DNA from: Synechococcus sp. AG-679-D13
GTDB taxonomy: Bacteria > Cyanobacteriota > Cyanobacteriia > PCC-6307 > Cyanobiaceae
Reading direction: 5' to 3'
Assembly: GCA_003210735.1 (NCBI GenBank)
Contig: QCUM01000020.1
Coordinates: 1-36,121, forward strand
DNA length: 36,121 bases
Made by a program: the position numbers and the translations under genes. Shown here one piece after another: positions 8,139-15,401 of this stretch (position 1 is the first letter of the stretch; each line of letters starts with the position of its first letter). Under the pieces are notes generated by a model. It was not told where the DNA came from. It did no database searches and was given only the letters and a program-made list of their open reading frames with translations.

Positions 8139-8507
8139 ATGTCCAAGAAGCGCAAGCGCATCAGTCGTCGTCGGTTGGCTGGTCAGCGTGTTTTGGCTCA
8201 CGTTTCCATGCACAACCTGGAAACTGGCGAATACAAACCAGTTACTGCCGCGAGGCGTTACATCGCTGAAGCGGGTCTGGTACCACCAGCCTTACTTCAT
8301 GTGCGCCGTAATGAGCACACAACGGATCGTTTCTTCTGGGGTGAGAAAGGATTGTTCAGTGCTCAGTACGCTGAGGAAAATCATTTTCTCTTTCCCTCTC
8401 TTCGCACCATTGTTGATGGGATTGGGGAAGACAAACTGTTTGAAGGTCTTGATTTGGCTGCAGACGACTGGGAAGAAATGGAGGAGTACGAGTACGCCTT
8501 TGTTTGA
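8139..8507 (+). CDS. DUF3155 family conserved cyanobacterial protein
   Basis: A 122-residue soluble protein with a very basic N terminus (MSKKRKRISRRRLAGQRVL), a conserved middle (KPVTAARRYIAEAGLVPPALLHVRRNEHTTDRFFWGEKGLF, about 42-82; then AQYAEENHFLFPSL) and an acidic tail (DDWEEMEEYEYAFV). This matches the DUF3155 family, known to me only from cyanobacteria; function unknown. The basic head suggests nucleic-acid or ribosome contact, which is inference. A ggag ribosome site sits 5-6 bases before the ATG. It has an unusually long, structured upstream region and lies tail to tail with the esterase gene 6 bases away. Confidence 0.9.
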   Translation: MSKKRKRISRRRLAGQRVLAHVSMHNLETGEYKPVTAARRYIAEAGLVPPALLHVRRNEHTTDRFFWGEKGLFSAQYAEENHFLFPSLRTIVDGIGEDKLFEGLDLAADDWEEMEEYEYAFV

Positions 8508-8513
8508 TCTCGT

Positions 8514-9104
8514 TTACTGAAGTTCGGTTAAAACCGAGCTGATGAAATTTTCAATCGGTTGCATCGTTTCTTCCGGAATGGTGTGACCGTTTTTGAATGG
8601 AAGAGCGTTGCAGCTCTGCGAGTCGAGTTTGTCTCGAATCTGTGCCATGGCTTCAAACGGAACAACCGCATCGTCTTCGCCGTGAAGCAGAAGGACTGGT
8701 GGATGTCCTGAAGGGGGTTGCCAATTCGGATGGGGATAGCCGCTGCAGGAGATGACGCCAGCCAGAGGCAGCTCGCAACCAGCGTGGATGGCCATTGCAC
8801 CACCCTGAGAAAAGCCGAACAGCACGGTTCGTTTCAGTGCTGGCTCGCCACCGTCAAGTTGATGCAGCCGCTGTTGAAGTTGGATGACGGCTGCGGGTAC
8901 GGCATTCCACTCAGCCGGGAATAGTCCATACCACTGACGCCCGCTTCCCTGGGGGTGAAGCTCCGGCGCATCGAGGCTGACCAGATCAAGTGATCCACCC
9001 AGCCTGGCCTTTAAGGCATCCCCCAGTGGACGTAGGTCGTCACCATCGGCTCCCCAGCCATGCAGCAGGACCAAGCGTCGGTTCATGGAGATATGTTCAC
9101 TCAT
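8514..9104 (-). CDS. Alpha/beta hydrolase, phospholipase/carboxylesterase family
   Basis: A 196-residue serine hydrolase of the Abhydrolase_2 type. The core starts [19 protein letters not shown], an HG-x-G oxyanion-type loop. The nucleophile elbow is GFSQGG (about 98-103), the acid Asp lies in [13 protein letters not shown] (about 139), and the His in KNGHTIPEE (about 173). Family members hydrolyse short acyl esters or deacylate lipids and proteins; the substrate here is unknown. ATG 9104 is used; ATG 9086 ([10 protein letters not shown]) would also give an intact fold. It is divergent from purH with about 37 bases between starts. Confidence 0.88.
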   Translation of the reverse strand: MSEHISMNRRLVLLHGWGADGDDLRPLGDALKARLGGSLDLVSLDAPELHPQGSGRQWYGLFPAEWNAVPAAVIQLQQRLHQLDGGEPALKRTVLFGFSQGGAMAIHAGCELPLAGVISCSGYPHPNWQPPSGHPPVLLLHGEDDAVVPFEAMAQIRDKLDSQSCNALPFKNGHTIPEETMQPIENFISSVLTELQ

Positions 9105-9141
9105 GCGTAGGTTGGCTGAGGATTCCAGTTACGTCGTTTCG

Positions 9142-10704
9142 ATGGCCCCTGTCGCCCTGCTGAGTGTTTCCGATAAGACCGGAATCGTGCCTCTGGCGGA
9201 GGCTCTGCATCGCGTCCATGGCTATCAGCTTCTCTCCAGTGGGGGCACCGCCAAGGTTTTGGAGACGGCTGGTCTTCCGGTGACCCGCGTTTCAGAACTC
9301 ACAGGCGCCCCGGAGATCCTGGGTGGTCGGGTCAAGACACTTCATCCTCGAGTGCATGGGGGAATTCTGGCCAAGCGCAACGATGCCTCCCATCAGGCGG
9401 ATCTGGAGCAGCAGAACATTGCTCTGATCGACGTGGTGGTGGTCAATCTGTATCCCTTCCGCGAAACCGTTTCCAAGCCTGATGTCACATGGGAACAGGC
9501 GATCGAGAACATTGACATCGGAGGGCCGGCGATGGTGCGGGCCGCCGCCAAGAATCATGCCGATGTTGCTGTTCTTACCAGCCCCTCTCAGTACGACAGC
9601 GTCTTGGCGGCTCTCCAAAATTCCGCTGGTCGAGTTCCCCCAGAGCTTCGACGTCAATTGGCTCTCGAGGCTTTTCAGCACACTGCTGCCTACGACACCG
9701 CCATCAGCACCTGGATGGCAAAGGATGTTGAGGTGGCTGATGGGCCATGGTTGGGAGCTGTACCGCAGCGTCAGACGCTCCGGTATGGAGAAAATCCCCA
9801 TCAGAATGCTCGTTGGTACAGCCAACCGCGGCAGGGCTGGGGCGGTGCGATCCAGCTGCAGGGCAAAGAGCTCAGCACCAACAACCTGCTTGATCTGGAA
9901 GCGGCGTTGGCCACAGTGCGTGAATTTGGCTACGGACAAGGAGGATTGACTCCGGCGCAGCAGCCCGCTGCCGTGGTGGTGAAGCACACAAATCCCTGTG
10001 GCGTTGCAGTTGGAACTGCTGTTTCGGCGGCGCTTACGCGGGCTCTCGATGCCGACAGGGTCAGTGCTTTTGGTGGAATCATCGCCATCAATGGTGAGGT
10101 GGATGCACCAGCAGCACGCGAGTTGACCAGCTTGTTCCTCGAGTGTGTGGTTTCGCCTGGATACACGCCTGAGGCTCGAGAAATCTTGGCGGGGAAAGCC
10201 AAGCTGCGTCTGCTGGAACTGTCTACCGACGCCATCGATGCAGCCGGCCCTGATTATGTGCGCAGCATCCTTGGTGGATTGCTTGTTCAGGATCTGGATG
10301 ATCAGCTGATCACCCCGGAGTCCTGGAGTGTTGCCACGCAGCGTCCACCTTCACCGCAGGAGCGCCAGGACCTTGAATTTGCCTGGCGATTGGTCCGTCA
10401 TGTTCGCTCAAACGCCATCGTCGTTGCCAAGTCGGGTCAGAGCCTCGGTGTAGGGGCCGGTCAGATGAACCGTGTTGGCTCTGCACGTATTGCCTTGGAT
10501 GCTGCCGGTGAACATGTCAAGGGAGCTGTACTGGCGAGTGATGGATTCTTCCCGTTCGATGACACGGTGCGTCTTGCTGCCAGTCACGGGATCACAGCCG
10601 TGATTCACCCCGGGGGCAGTATGCGGGATTCCGATTCAATCAAGGCATGCGATGAGCTTGGGATGTCGATGCTGCTCACCGGTCGTCGTCATTTCCTCCA
10701 TTAA
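9142..10704 (+). CDS. purH: Bifunctional AICAR formyltransferase/IMP cyclohydrolase
   Basis: Catalyses the last two steps of purine synthesis to IMP. The 520-residue protein has both domains. The N-terminal cyclohydrolase (MGS-like) domain has [47 protein letters not shown] and [10 protein letters not shown] within the first 120 residues. The transformylase domain has [14 protein letters not shown] (about 213-226), [26 protein letters not shown] (about 293-304; Lys-His catalytic pair), [18 protein letters not shown] and the terminal [11 protein letters not shown] and [15 protein letters not shown] 9142 is chosen over an upstream in-frame ATG at 9085, which would overlap the divergent esterase and give a non-homologous tail. 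Confidence 0.97.
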   Translation: MAPVALLSVSDKTGIVPLAEALHRVHGYQLLSSGGTAKVLETAGLPVTRVSELTGAPEILGGRVKTLHPRVHGGILAKRNDASHQADLEQQNIALIDVVVVNLYPFRETVSKPDVTWEQAIENIDIGGPAMVRAAAKNHADVAVLTSPSQYDSVLAALQNSAGRVPPELRRQLALEAFQHTAAYDTAISTWMAKDVEVADGPWLGAVPQRQTLRYGENPHQNARWYSQPRQGWGGAIQLQGKELSTNNLLDLEAALATVREFGYGQGGLTPAQQPAAVVVKHTNPCGVAVGTAVSAALTRALDADRVSAFGGIIAINGEVDAPAARELTSLFLECVVSPGYTPEAREILAGKAKLRLLELSTDAIDAAGPDYVRSILGGLLVQDLDDQLITPESWSVATQRPPSPQERQDLEFAWRLVRHVRSNAIVVAKSGQSLGVGAGQMNRVGSARIALDAAGEHVKGAVLASDGFFPFDDTVRLAASHGITAVIHPGGSMRDSDSIKACDELGMSMLLTGRRHFLH

Positions 10705-10756
10705 GTCAGTTCAGGAACGCTGCTGATTAGCCTCATCAGGTCGATCCGAAAACTGG

Positions 10757-11215
10757 ATGCTGGAAACGCTGTCCTTCAGCCTCAACTTCGTGCACCCGCT
10801 GATGGAGTGGATTCTGTTGGGTCTGGGTGTCTGGGTTCTTTATCTCGGCATCAAAGCGAAGAAGTTTCGAACAGGCACCTCTGAGCAACGCAAGGCCCTT
10901 GTTTCAGGAAAATTCGCCCAACGTCATTATCTCTGGGGAAGTTTATTCTTATCAGCAATGGTGATCGGCAACCTGGGTGGAATGGTTGTTACTTACATCA
11001 ACAATGGAAAATTATTCGTTGACGCTCATTTGCTCGTCGGTTTACTAATGTCTGGGATGGTCGCTATCGGAGCATCGCTGTCGCCATTGATGCAGCGGGG
11101 CAATCTTTTAGCTCGAAAAGCACATGTTGTCCTGGGAATGCTTATGCTTATGCTCTTTCTATGGCAAGCATTTACCGGAATGGAGATTTTAAATAAAATT
11201 GTAGGCCTTGATTGA
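10757..11215 (+). CDS. DUF4079-like multi-pass membrane protein
   Basis: A 152-residue membrane protein with about four hydrophobic segments: FVHPLMEWILLGLGVWVLYLG, YLWGSLFLSAMVIGNLGGMVV, VGLLMSGMVAIGASL and VVLGMLMLMLFLWQAFTGM. Histidines occur at the membrane edge (NFVHPLMEW, VDAHLLVG, RKAHVVLG), as in the cyanobacterial DUF4079 family, which recalls heme-binding cytochrome b561-type bundles. That comparison is inference; function is unknown. It begins about 50 bases after purH and marks the start of the AT-rich region: its 3' half already uses more A/T codons than purH. Confidence 0.75.
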   Translation: MLETLSFSLNFVHPLMEWILLGLGVWVLYLGIKAKKFRTGTSEQRKALVSGKFAQRHYLWGSLFLSAMVIGNLGGMVVTYINNGKLFVDAHLLVGLLMSGMVAIGASLSPLMQRGNLLARKAHVVLGMLMLMLFLWQAFTGMEILNKIVGLD

Positions 11216-11233
11216 TTTTGGACTTAAATATGA

Positions 11234-11371
11234 TTAACGATAAAAATCTTCTCTTTTAAGAGGCGTTTTGCGATCGTTATTTTTTACGTAAAAGAAGGCT
11301 GTTACTGCGACAGCAGCAAGAGGTACAGCTGTAAAAAGCAATAGCGCAATCGCAGTATAATCTTGATACAT
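11234..11371 (-). CDS. Hypothetical single-helix membrane protein, 45 aa
   Basis: A short ORF starting ATG at 11371: MYQDYTAIALLLFTAVPLAA then VAVTAFFYVKNN, then a charged tail DRKTPLKREDFYR. It has one clear membrane helix (about residues 6-29) with a positively charged end, the build of small photosystem or cytochrome subunits. I do not recognise it as any named Psb, Psa or Pet protein. It is convergent with the DUF4079 gene, whose stop is 18 bases away. No clear ribosome site. Composition and helix support a real gene, but it is not proven. Confidence 0.5.
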   Translation of the reverse strand: MYQDYTAIALLLFTAVPLAAVAVTAFFYVKNNDRKTPLKREDFYR

Positions 11372-11557
11372 GGGCGAGGATTTTTTACACTTTAAATTCC
11401 TGCGACCACAGGCCTTGTGCCAAATATAACATTGGCATTGAGCTTATAGATCTTTCCCTTTGTGCTAATTGATCAAAATTTTGTTTAATTCATTCAGGAT
11501 TAAATCATTTTGGATAGTGAGCATTATGATTTTTTTGATTTCATTAGTGATTGATTA

Positions 11558-11665
11558 TTGCCGCAAATTTTATTCTGGCTAAATGTGTGGTGCGCAGTAA
11601 TTTTTGCTGGCTTGATGATGGGTATGATTGTTGCATGGATTACGAATTCAGATATTGATTGGTAA
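11558..11665 (+). CDS. Possible tiny membrane peptide, 35 aa
   Basis: From TTG 11558 the frame reads MPQILFWLNVWCAVIFAGLM then MGMIVAWITNSDIDW. It is one hydrophobic helix with a short acidic end, and the stop is 13 bases before the convergent 72-aa gene. There is no ATG and no clear ribosome site, and an in-frame stop lies just upstream. It may be a small membrane protein or chance in AT-rich DNA. Confidence 0.3.
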   Translation: MPQILFWLNVWCAVIFAGLMMGMIVAWITNSDIDW

Positions 11666-11678
11666 TCAATTTCTAACT

Positions 11679-11897
11679 TTACTGAGCCTGATTTATTCGG
11701 CGGCCTTCTTGAAAAGCCTCTAAATCTTGTCGTGCTTCCCACCATTTAATGAGACGTTCACTACTCTGGCATTCCATCCAGTTCGCTTCTGATGCAACAA
11801 CTCTGGCGTGAAGTGCTCGTTCAGTTTTTGTTTCGAAGCGAATGACCCCTTCATCCAAGGGAGCATGAATAAAGTAATCCCAATTGGGCTCGATCAA
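11679..11897 (-). CDS. Conserved-looking hypothetical protein, 72 aa
   Basis: Soluble protein starting TTG 11897: MIEPNWDYFIHAPLDEGVIR, then RFETKTERALHARVVASEANW, then ERLIKWWEARQDLEAFQEG. It has many aromatic and charged residues and a probable helical C terminus. The composition is that of a real protein and I recall similar short proteins in marine Synechococcus, but know no function. No ATG is available in frame; the upstream stop (TAA) is about 9 codons back. It stands alone on the minus strand, facing away from psbY. Confidence 0.6.
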   Translation of the reverse strand: MIEPNWDYFIHAPLDEGVIRFETKTERALHARVVASEANWMECQSSERLIKWWEARQDLEAFQEGRRINQAQ

Positions 11898-12102
11898 CTG
11901 TTTATATATTCTTGCTTGAATTTAGTGTTTCCAATCACAATTGCCTTTCATATTTGACGATATTTTGTAAGCCTATTCATCAGAGCACGTCAAATATGTA
12001 GCTGTACAATGATGCATGCGACTGAATCAATTCAGCGTTCTCCCTGTTTTATGGTTTCTTGTGATGGCATCATTTTGGCGCCTTTGCCTGAAAGAAATGA
12101 TC

Positions 12103-12108
12103 TAATAT
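12103..12108 (+). promoter_or_regulatory. Candidate -10 element for psbY
   Basis: TAATAT lies 21 bases before the psbY ATG, giving a start near 12115 and a very short leader. No well-spaced -35 box is evident. Confidence 0.3.
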
Positions 12109-12129
12109 CATTCTTCGCTTTTTAGGTCC

Positions 12130-12267
12130 ATGGATTTTCGAATTTTAGTTGTACTCTTCCCAGTGATTCTGGCGCTGTCTTGGGCTGGATACAACATTGG
12201 GCGAGCTGCTTTGGGCCAGCTTCAGAGAGCATTGAATGACTTCAAGCAAAACACTCAAGGTTTATGA
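12130..12267 (+). CDS. psbY: Photosystem II protein Y
   Basis: A 45-residue single-helix photosystem II subunit, peripheral, next to cytochrome b559. The sequence [20 protein letters not shown] then [15 protein letters not shown] matches cyanobacterial PsbY: MD-R start, one helix, then the conserved NIGRAALGQ. The tail [10 protein letters not shown] is a few residues longer than many homologs. Its TGA overlaps the next gene's ATG (ATGA at 12264-12267), so the two are translationally coupled. Confidence 0.88.
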   Translation: MDFRILVVLFPVILALSWAGYNIGRAALGQLQRALNDFKQNTQGL

Positions 12268-12488
12268 AAATTTCTTTGAAAATTATACTGTTTGCGACTC
12301 TATACATTTTAATGTGTGTAGGTGTTCTTGTTCTAGCTACCCAACAATCAATACCTCAGCCTATCGGATTATTAGTAGTGGCCATGGTAATGACTCCGGT
12401 AATCGTTTCAGTATGTGGAGGGCTGCCCGTGGATTTTATGAGCGTAAATCAATCTAATAAAACTAATGTTGCTTCCGAGTCAAAGTAG
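12264..12488 (+). CDS. Two-helix small membrane protein coupled to psbY
   Basis: A 74-residue protein starting at ATG 12264 inside the psbY stop. It has two hydrophobic segments, [21 protein letters not shown] (about 5-25) and [20 protein letters not shown] (about 34-53), and a polar Asn/Ser/Lys tail. I do not recognise the family. The 4-base ATGA overlap implies production in step with PsbY, so a photosystem II-related membrane role is a fair inference. Two cysteines (one in each helix region) are the only notable polar features within the membrane. Confidence 0.65.
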   Translation: MKISLKIILFATLYILMCVGVLVLATQQSIPQPIGLLVVAMVMTPVIVSVCGGLPVDFMSVNQSNKTNVASESK

Positions 12489-12550
12489 AATATATAATTG
12501 GCTCTCTAAATATTTAAAACAAAGGCGTTCTTAGGGTGAATAAATAAGTT

Positions 12551-13063
12551 TTAACTTATCTCTTTTAGTAAGTTTTGAGCCCAATCTTGAAGGCGATCAT
12601 CAGTTTTTTCTGATTCATTGTCTTCATCAATGGGAAGCCCGCAAAACATTCCGTCAATAACACTTTTTGATTCATCAAAAATATATTGATCAACGGACAC
12701 ATGGCCAATCATTTGACCTCCTGCAGATTGGAAAGACCGATAGAGCTCTTCCATCGCATCACAAAAATATTTGCTGAAAGCTGCGGAATCACCCAAGCCA
12801 ACAATGGCAATTGGCTTATCTTTTAATGCAAGTTGAGGAATATTGTCGATATGTTCGTCCCAAGTTGTTCCGGATCTCTTTACATCAGATCCTGTATTCC
12901 ATGTAGGCGTGCAACAAATTAATGCCTCAGCTTCTTCTAACTCTTTTGTGAAATCTATTCTATCTAAATCTTTTAACTCTGAGTCAGGCAATAATGTATT
13001 TAATCTTTCAGCTATATCTTCAGTATGACCAGTTGCCGATGCGTAAATAATAGTAAAACGCAT
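12551..13063 (-). CDS. Long-chain flavodoxin
   Basis: FMN electron carrier that replaces ferredoxin when iron is scarce. It has 170 residues. The phosphate loop is YASATGHTEDIAERL (about 7-21); an FMN-stacking Trp is in CCTPTWNTG (about 50-58); AIVGLGDSAAFSKYFCDAME (about 86-105) and YIFDESKSVIDGMFCGLPID (about 127-146) with EDNESEKTDDRLQDW form the long-chain insertion and end typical of cyanobacterial IsiB/FldA. ATG 13063 is preferred over ATG 13075 because it places the first beta strand at residue 2. It lies 84 bases downstream of the ferredoxin gene on the same strand. Sequence drift from classic IsiB is noticeable, so it could be a second, non-IsiB flavodoxin. Confidence 0.9.
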   Translation of the reverse strand: MRFTIIYASATGHTEDIAERLNTLLPDSELKDLDRIDFTKELEEAEALICCTPTWNTGSDVKRSGTTWDEHIDNIPQLALKDKPIAIVGLGDSAAFSKYFCDAMEELYRSFQSAGGQMIGHVSVDQYIFDESKSVIDGMFCGLPIDEDNESEKTDDRLQDWAQNLLKEIS

Positions 13064-13147
13064 GACTCCATGCAAAATTTGTTTTATTTTGGACGTTTTT
13101 GGGCTGAGCTACGGCACTTATGTGACTTTACGGTGTTGTACAAGCTA

Positions 13148-13441
13148 CTAATATATCTGCTCTTCCACCCCAGCTTCGATATTGAGATCAGATGTGGGAA
13201 AACAGACGCATAACAGGGCAAACCCTGCAGCCAATTGATCGTCGTCCAAAAAGCTTTGATCGTGCTGGTCCACGCTCCCCTGATTTATTTTTCCTACGCA
13301 AGTCGAACAGGCACCTGCACGACATGAAAATGGTAGTTCGATTTCATTTCGGTCTGCGGCCTCTAAAATATATTCATTATCAGCACATTCAAATTCATAG
13401 AGGTTATCATTATGAGTTACAGAAATTTGATAGTTACTCAT
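13148..13441 (-). CDS. Plant-type 2Fe-2S ferredoxin
   Basis: Photosynthetic ferredoxin (PetF type) of 97 residues. The cluster ligands are Cys40, Cys45 and Cys48 in [14 protein letters not shown] and Cys78 in [30 protein letters not shown] between them and the terminal VEEQIY are near-standard PetF features. It is more AT-rich than a housekeeping gene here, and Cys80 two residues after the last ligand is unusual. It is upstream of a flavodoxin, its iron-free substitute, and 26 bases downstream of a small membrane protein gene, so it may belong to a longer operon. Confidence 0.93.
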   Translation of the reverse strand: MSNYQISVTHNDNLYEFECADNEYILEAADRNEIELPFSCRAGACSTCVGKINQGSVDQHDQSFLDDDQLAAGFALLCVCFPTSDLNIEAGVEEQIY

Positions 13442-13467
13442 TGATTGACAAACTATAAATAGATTCT

Positions 13468-13683
13468 CTAAAAAATGGATTTCCAGACTTTATTGCGGGT
13501 CAAATATTTTGCCCAAAAATAAATTGTCAAGACGATTGTAGCCATAAATCCCATCCCTGTTCCCCATTCAAGAGTTTGCTCAACTCCAAGAAAGTCGACG
13601 CAATGAAAAAATGCACCGCACATGAAAAATGAAAATCCCAAACCTCGGAATGTTTTGGACGAATTGTTATTAGAATCAAACAT
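13468..13683 (-). CDS. Hypothetical two-helix membrane protein, 71 aa
   Basis: Starts [20 protein letters not shown]. Two hydrophobic segments follow: [20 protein letters not shown] and [21 protein letters not shown], ending in a basic tail ([10 protein letters not shown]). No family recognised. A His and two Cys lie in the first helix, which could bind metal or heme (speculation). Its ATG overlaps the stop of the upstream gene by 8 bases, and ferredoxin follows 26 bases later, which supports one operon. Confidence 0.65.
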   Translation of the reverse strand: MFDSNNNSSKTFRGLGFSFFMCGAFFHCVDFLGVEQTLEWGTGMGFMATIVLTIYFWAKYLTRNKVWKSIF

Positions 13684-13999
13684 GCTCAGATTTGTTGAAA
13701 AGACGTCGAACGGCAGTGAACCAAGCCATGATAATAACTGTTGAAGCTGGTATCACAGCTATAAAAACACTGAGTTGATCCTCAGTGCTTATTAGTATTT
13801 GAAATAATGCACTGGACATTATTACTATAAACGAAATACTTATAAAAGCCTTAGAAGATATTAAACTTGTCATCGACTTTGCTAAAGCAATCTTTTGCTC
13901 CTGCATTTGAATCAAATTGATCGAACTAATGAATGATGGCAAATTATAAGCCTCTGCAGGTGTCAAATAATCCCTAGCGACATGACAAAATGATGTCAC
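13676..13999 (-). CDS. Hypothetical two-helix membrane protein, 107 aa
   Basis: GTG start at 13999 (MTSFCHVARDYLTPAEAYNL). A soluble N-terminal third is followed by two membrane segments, AFISISFIVIMSSALFQILI and LSVFIAVIPASTVIIMAWFTAV, then a basic end [10 protein letters not shown]. No family recognised. The GTG overlaps the stop of the upstream Cys-rich gene (GTGA), which supports this start despite the lack of ATG; an internal Met at 13906 is the alternative. Its stop overlaps the next gene by 8 bases. Confidence 0.65.
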   Translation of the reverse strand: MTSFCHVARDYLTPAEAYNLPSFISSINLIQMQEQKIALAKSMTSLISSKAFISISFIVIMSSALFQILISTEDQLSVFIAVIPASTVIIMAWFTAVRRLFNKSEHV

Positions 14000-14163
14000 T
14001 GTGCATCGCGGTTTGACCGATTTTTTGTGACAATTTGGTATTTGAGTCTAGTTTGATTTCTTTTTTTTACTAACACAACGCGACATTGTTTACAGCATGC
14101 TAGCTGTCTTGGACTGTTTGCATTGAATATTCGCTCACAGATTACACATGATTTAAAAGTCAC
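13996..14163 (-). CDS. Small Cys-rich, zinc-ribbon-like protein, 55 aa
   Basis: From GTG 14163 the frame reads MTFKSCVICERIFNANSPRQ, then LACCKQCRVVLVKKRNQTRL, then a basic tail. Cys6-x2-Cys9 and Cys23/Cys24-x2-Cys27 form the two knuckles expected of a zinc ribbon, with a basic tail that could touch nucleic acid. It is too short for most gene callers. Its TGA overlaps the GTG of the following gene, and it begins 17 bases after the stop of the 122-aa gene upstream, so it fits neatly into the operon. I know no named family; both the zinc site and the gene itself are inferred from sequence. Confidence 0.55.
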   Translation of the reverse strand: MTFKSCVICERIFNANSPRQLACCKQCRVVLVKKRNQTRLKYQIVTKNRSNRDAQ

Positions 14164-14180
14164 TATCAATTAGATGCTTA

Positions 14181-14549
14181 TTAAAGTAATCCGATCCCTG
14201 TAAATAGTCCACGACTGAGCACCGTCAAAACAGCAATTGAGGTGATAGCGATCAAACTTCCATTGACTATTTGAAAGATTAATGGGCTTTTCCCAACTTT
14301 GACATCTTCTTTCTGTTTTTCGTTTGACTCTGCCCCATCCCAATAGCCGAACACAAATGCCTTCTTGGGAGACAAGACATCCAAAGAAGTGACGGACTGA
14401 TATCCATATTTTTCAATTGCTGTTTGTTGATTTTTTATTTTTCTGCTTTCTTGGTCAAAAATATTAACTACCCAGTCTGCATGCGTCTTAATTCCGATAA
14501 TAATCCAGGCAATGGCAGTAAGCCCTAGGATGACGTTTAGAACAAGCAT
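14181..14549 (-). CDS. Hypothetical membrane protein, 122 aa, first gene of a minus-strand cluster
   Basis: Starts ATG 14549. An N-terminal helix (MLVLNVILGLTAIAWIIIGI) is followed by a soluble central part of about 60 residues with many Lys, Glu and Gln (SRKIKNQQTAIEKYGY; SPKKAFVFGYWDGAESNEKQ), then a C-terminal helix (LIFQIVNGSLIAITSIAVLTVL). No family recognised. It leads a run of tightly spaced minus-strand genes ending in ferredoxin and flavodoxin. The divergent SemiSWEET lies about 180 bases upstream. Confidence 0.65.
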   Translation of the reverse strand: MLVLNVILGLTAIAWIIIGIKTHADWVVNIFDQESRKIKNQQTAIEKYGYQSVTSLDVLSPKKAFVFGYWDGAESNEKQKEDVKVGKSPLIFQIVNGSLIAITSIAVLTVLSRGLFTGIGLL

Positions 14550-14579
14550 CTATAATCTAAAAATCTATTATCCTGGCTC

Positions 14580-14601
14580 TTGGCTTATTGAATATAGCCA
14601 A
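14580..14601. repeat. Inverted repeat between divergent genes
   Basis: TTGGCT (14580-14585) and AGCCAA (14596-14601) are separated by 10 A/T-rich bases. It lies in the shared upstream region of the 122-aa membrane protein and the SemiSWEET gene, so it could be an operator or a small hairpin. Six-base arms in AT-rich DNA can occur by chance. Confidence 0.3.
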
Positions 14602-14728
14602 TGAGCGGGCTTGGTTTCGCATTTTATACAAAATGGCTGTTATTTTCTTGGTGCGGCCTTCATTTTGATCAGCTCTGATGGGCTGTCAATCTCTTGATTT
14701 ATCCCATGGTTTTCACTCCCCAAGCTCG

Positions 14729-15007
14729 ATGATCCTTTCAGAAGTATTCGGCTCAGCGGCAGCGCTGCTCTCGACAGGGGCCTTCATTCCACAGGTTCTC
14801 AAAACCTGGCAATCCAAGAAGGCCGAAGATGTCTCCTATGTTCTTTTGGTTGCCTTCTGTAGTGGTTGCTTTTGCTGGATCATATATGGGTATATGACGA
14901 AAGCCTATGCGGTGTTAATTGCTAATTTAATTACGTTTACTTTGAATCTTTTAATTCTCGCAATGAAGTTTGTTTTTGAAAGGACAATTAGAGAAGAAAC
15001 ACTTTGA
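14729..15007 (+). CDS. SemiSWEET-type (PQ-loop) sugar transporter
   Basis: A 92-residue protein with three membrane helices, the half-unit of SWEET sugar transporters, which works as a dimer. From ATG 14729: MILSEVFGSAAALLSTGAFI (helix 1), the PQ motif at residues 21-22 followed by VLKTWQSKKAEDVSYVLL, helix 2 AFCSGCFCWIIYGYMTK with the W-x-x-Y-G pattern, then helix 3 AVLIANLITFTLNLLILAMK with the conserved Asn. The longer frame from 14678 adds an unlikely polar head, so the ATG is chosen. Substrate is inferred from family only (glucose or sucrose). Confidence 0.88.
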   Translation: MILSEVFGSAAALLSTGAFIPQVLKTWQSKKAEDVSYVLLVAFCSGCFCWIIYGYMTKAYAVLIANLITFTLNLLILAMKFVFERTIREETL

Positions 15008-15154
15008 GATTAGACGTGGGACGATATTTTTTATGTGTGTGCTGCAGTATCATTTGTGTAACTTTTGCGCTAGTTTTAACGGACTTGCTTGTGTAGCACG
15101 TTGACTTGATTTTTAAATTTCTGCTTTAGTAGAAATAATTAGAGTGATGACGTC

Positions 15155-15391
15155 TTGACTGAGCCAAAGTTGCCTAGAGGAGAGTCTCTCTACGGCGAAT
15201 CAATTGGATGCAGACCTAAGCCTAAAAAAGCTGAACTTAAGCCTGAAGAAGTAAAATTTGATTATATTCAAAATCCAATTATTGCTGCCCGTGAGAGAAA
15301 AAAGAAGCGATTTGAAAAATTTAATCCAACGATCTTGTTGGCCATTGCTTTGATGATCGGCGTCGATATATGCCTGATTTCATTAAATTAG
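15155..15391 (+). CDS. Hypothetical tail-anchored protein, 78 aa
   Basis: TTG start at 15155. A charged, Pro/Lys-rich head (MTEPKLPRGESLYGESIGCR; PKPKKAELKPEEVKFDY) leads to IQNPIIAARERKKKRFEKFN and one C-terminal helix PTILLAIALMIGVDICLISLN. The layout is that of a tail-anchored or single-pass membrane protein with a large cytoplasmic or stromal-side head. No family recognised. The only nearby ATG is in another frame and hits a stop within four codons. It is convergent with the 133-aa gene 10 bases away. Confidence 0.6.
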   Translation: MTEPKLPRGESLYGESIGCRPKPKKAELKPEEVKFDYIQNPIIAARERKKKRFEKFNPTILLAIALMIGVDICLISLN

Positions 15392-15401
15392 GTTGCTTCT
15401 T

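Noticed and set aside
12012..12126. 38-codon frame upstream of psbY
   Set aside because: No protein-like pattern, and it covers the probable psbY promoter.
15004..15096. 30-codon hydrophobic frame overlapping the SemiSWEET stop
   Set aside because: TTG start, four cysteines in a short helix, no ribosome site; chance in AT-rich DNA is as likely.
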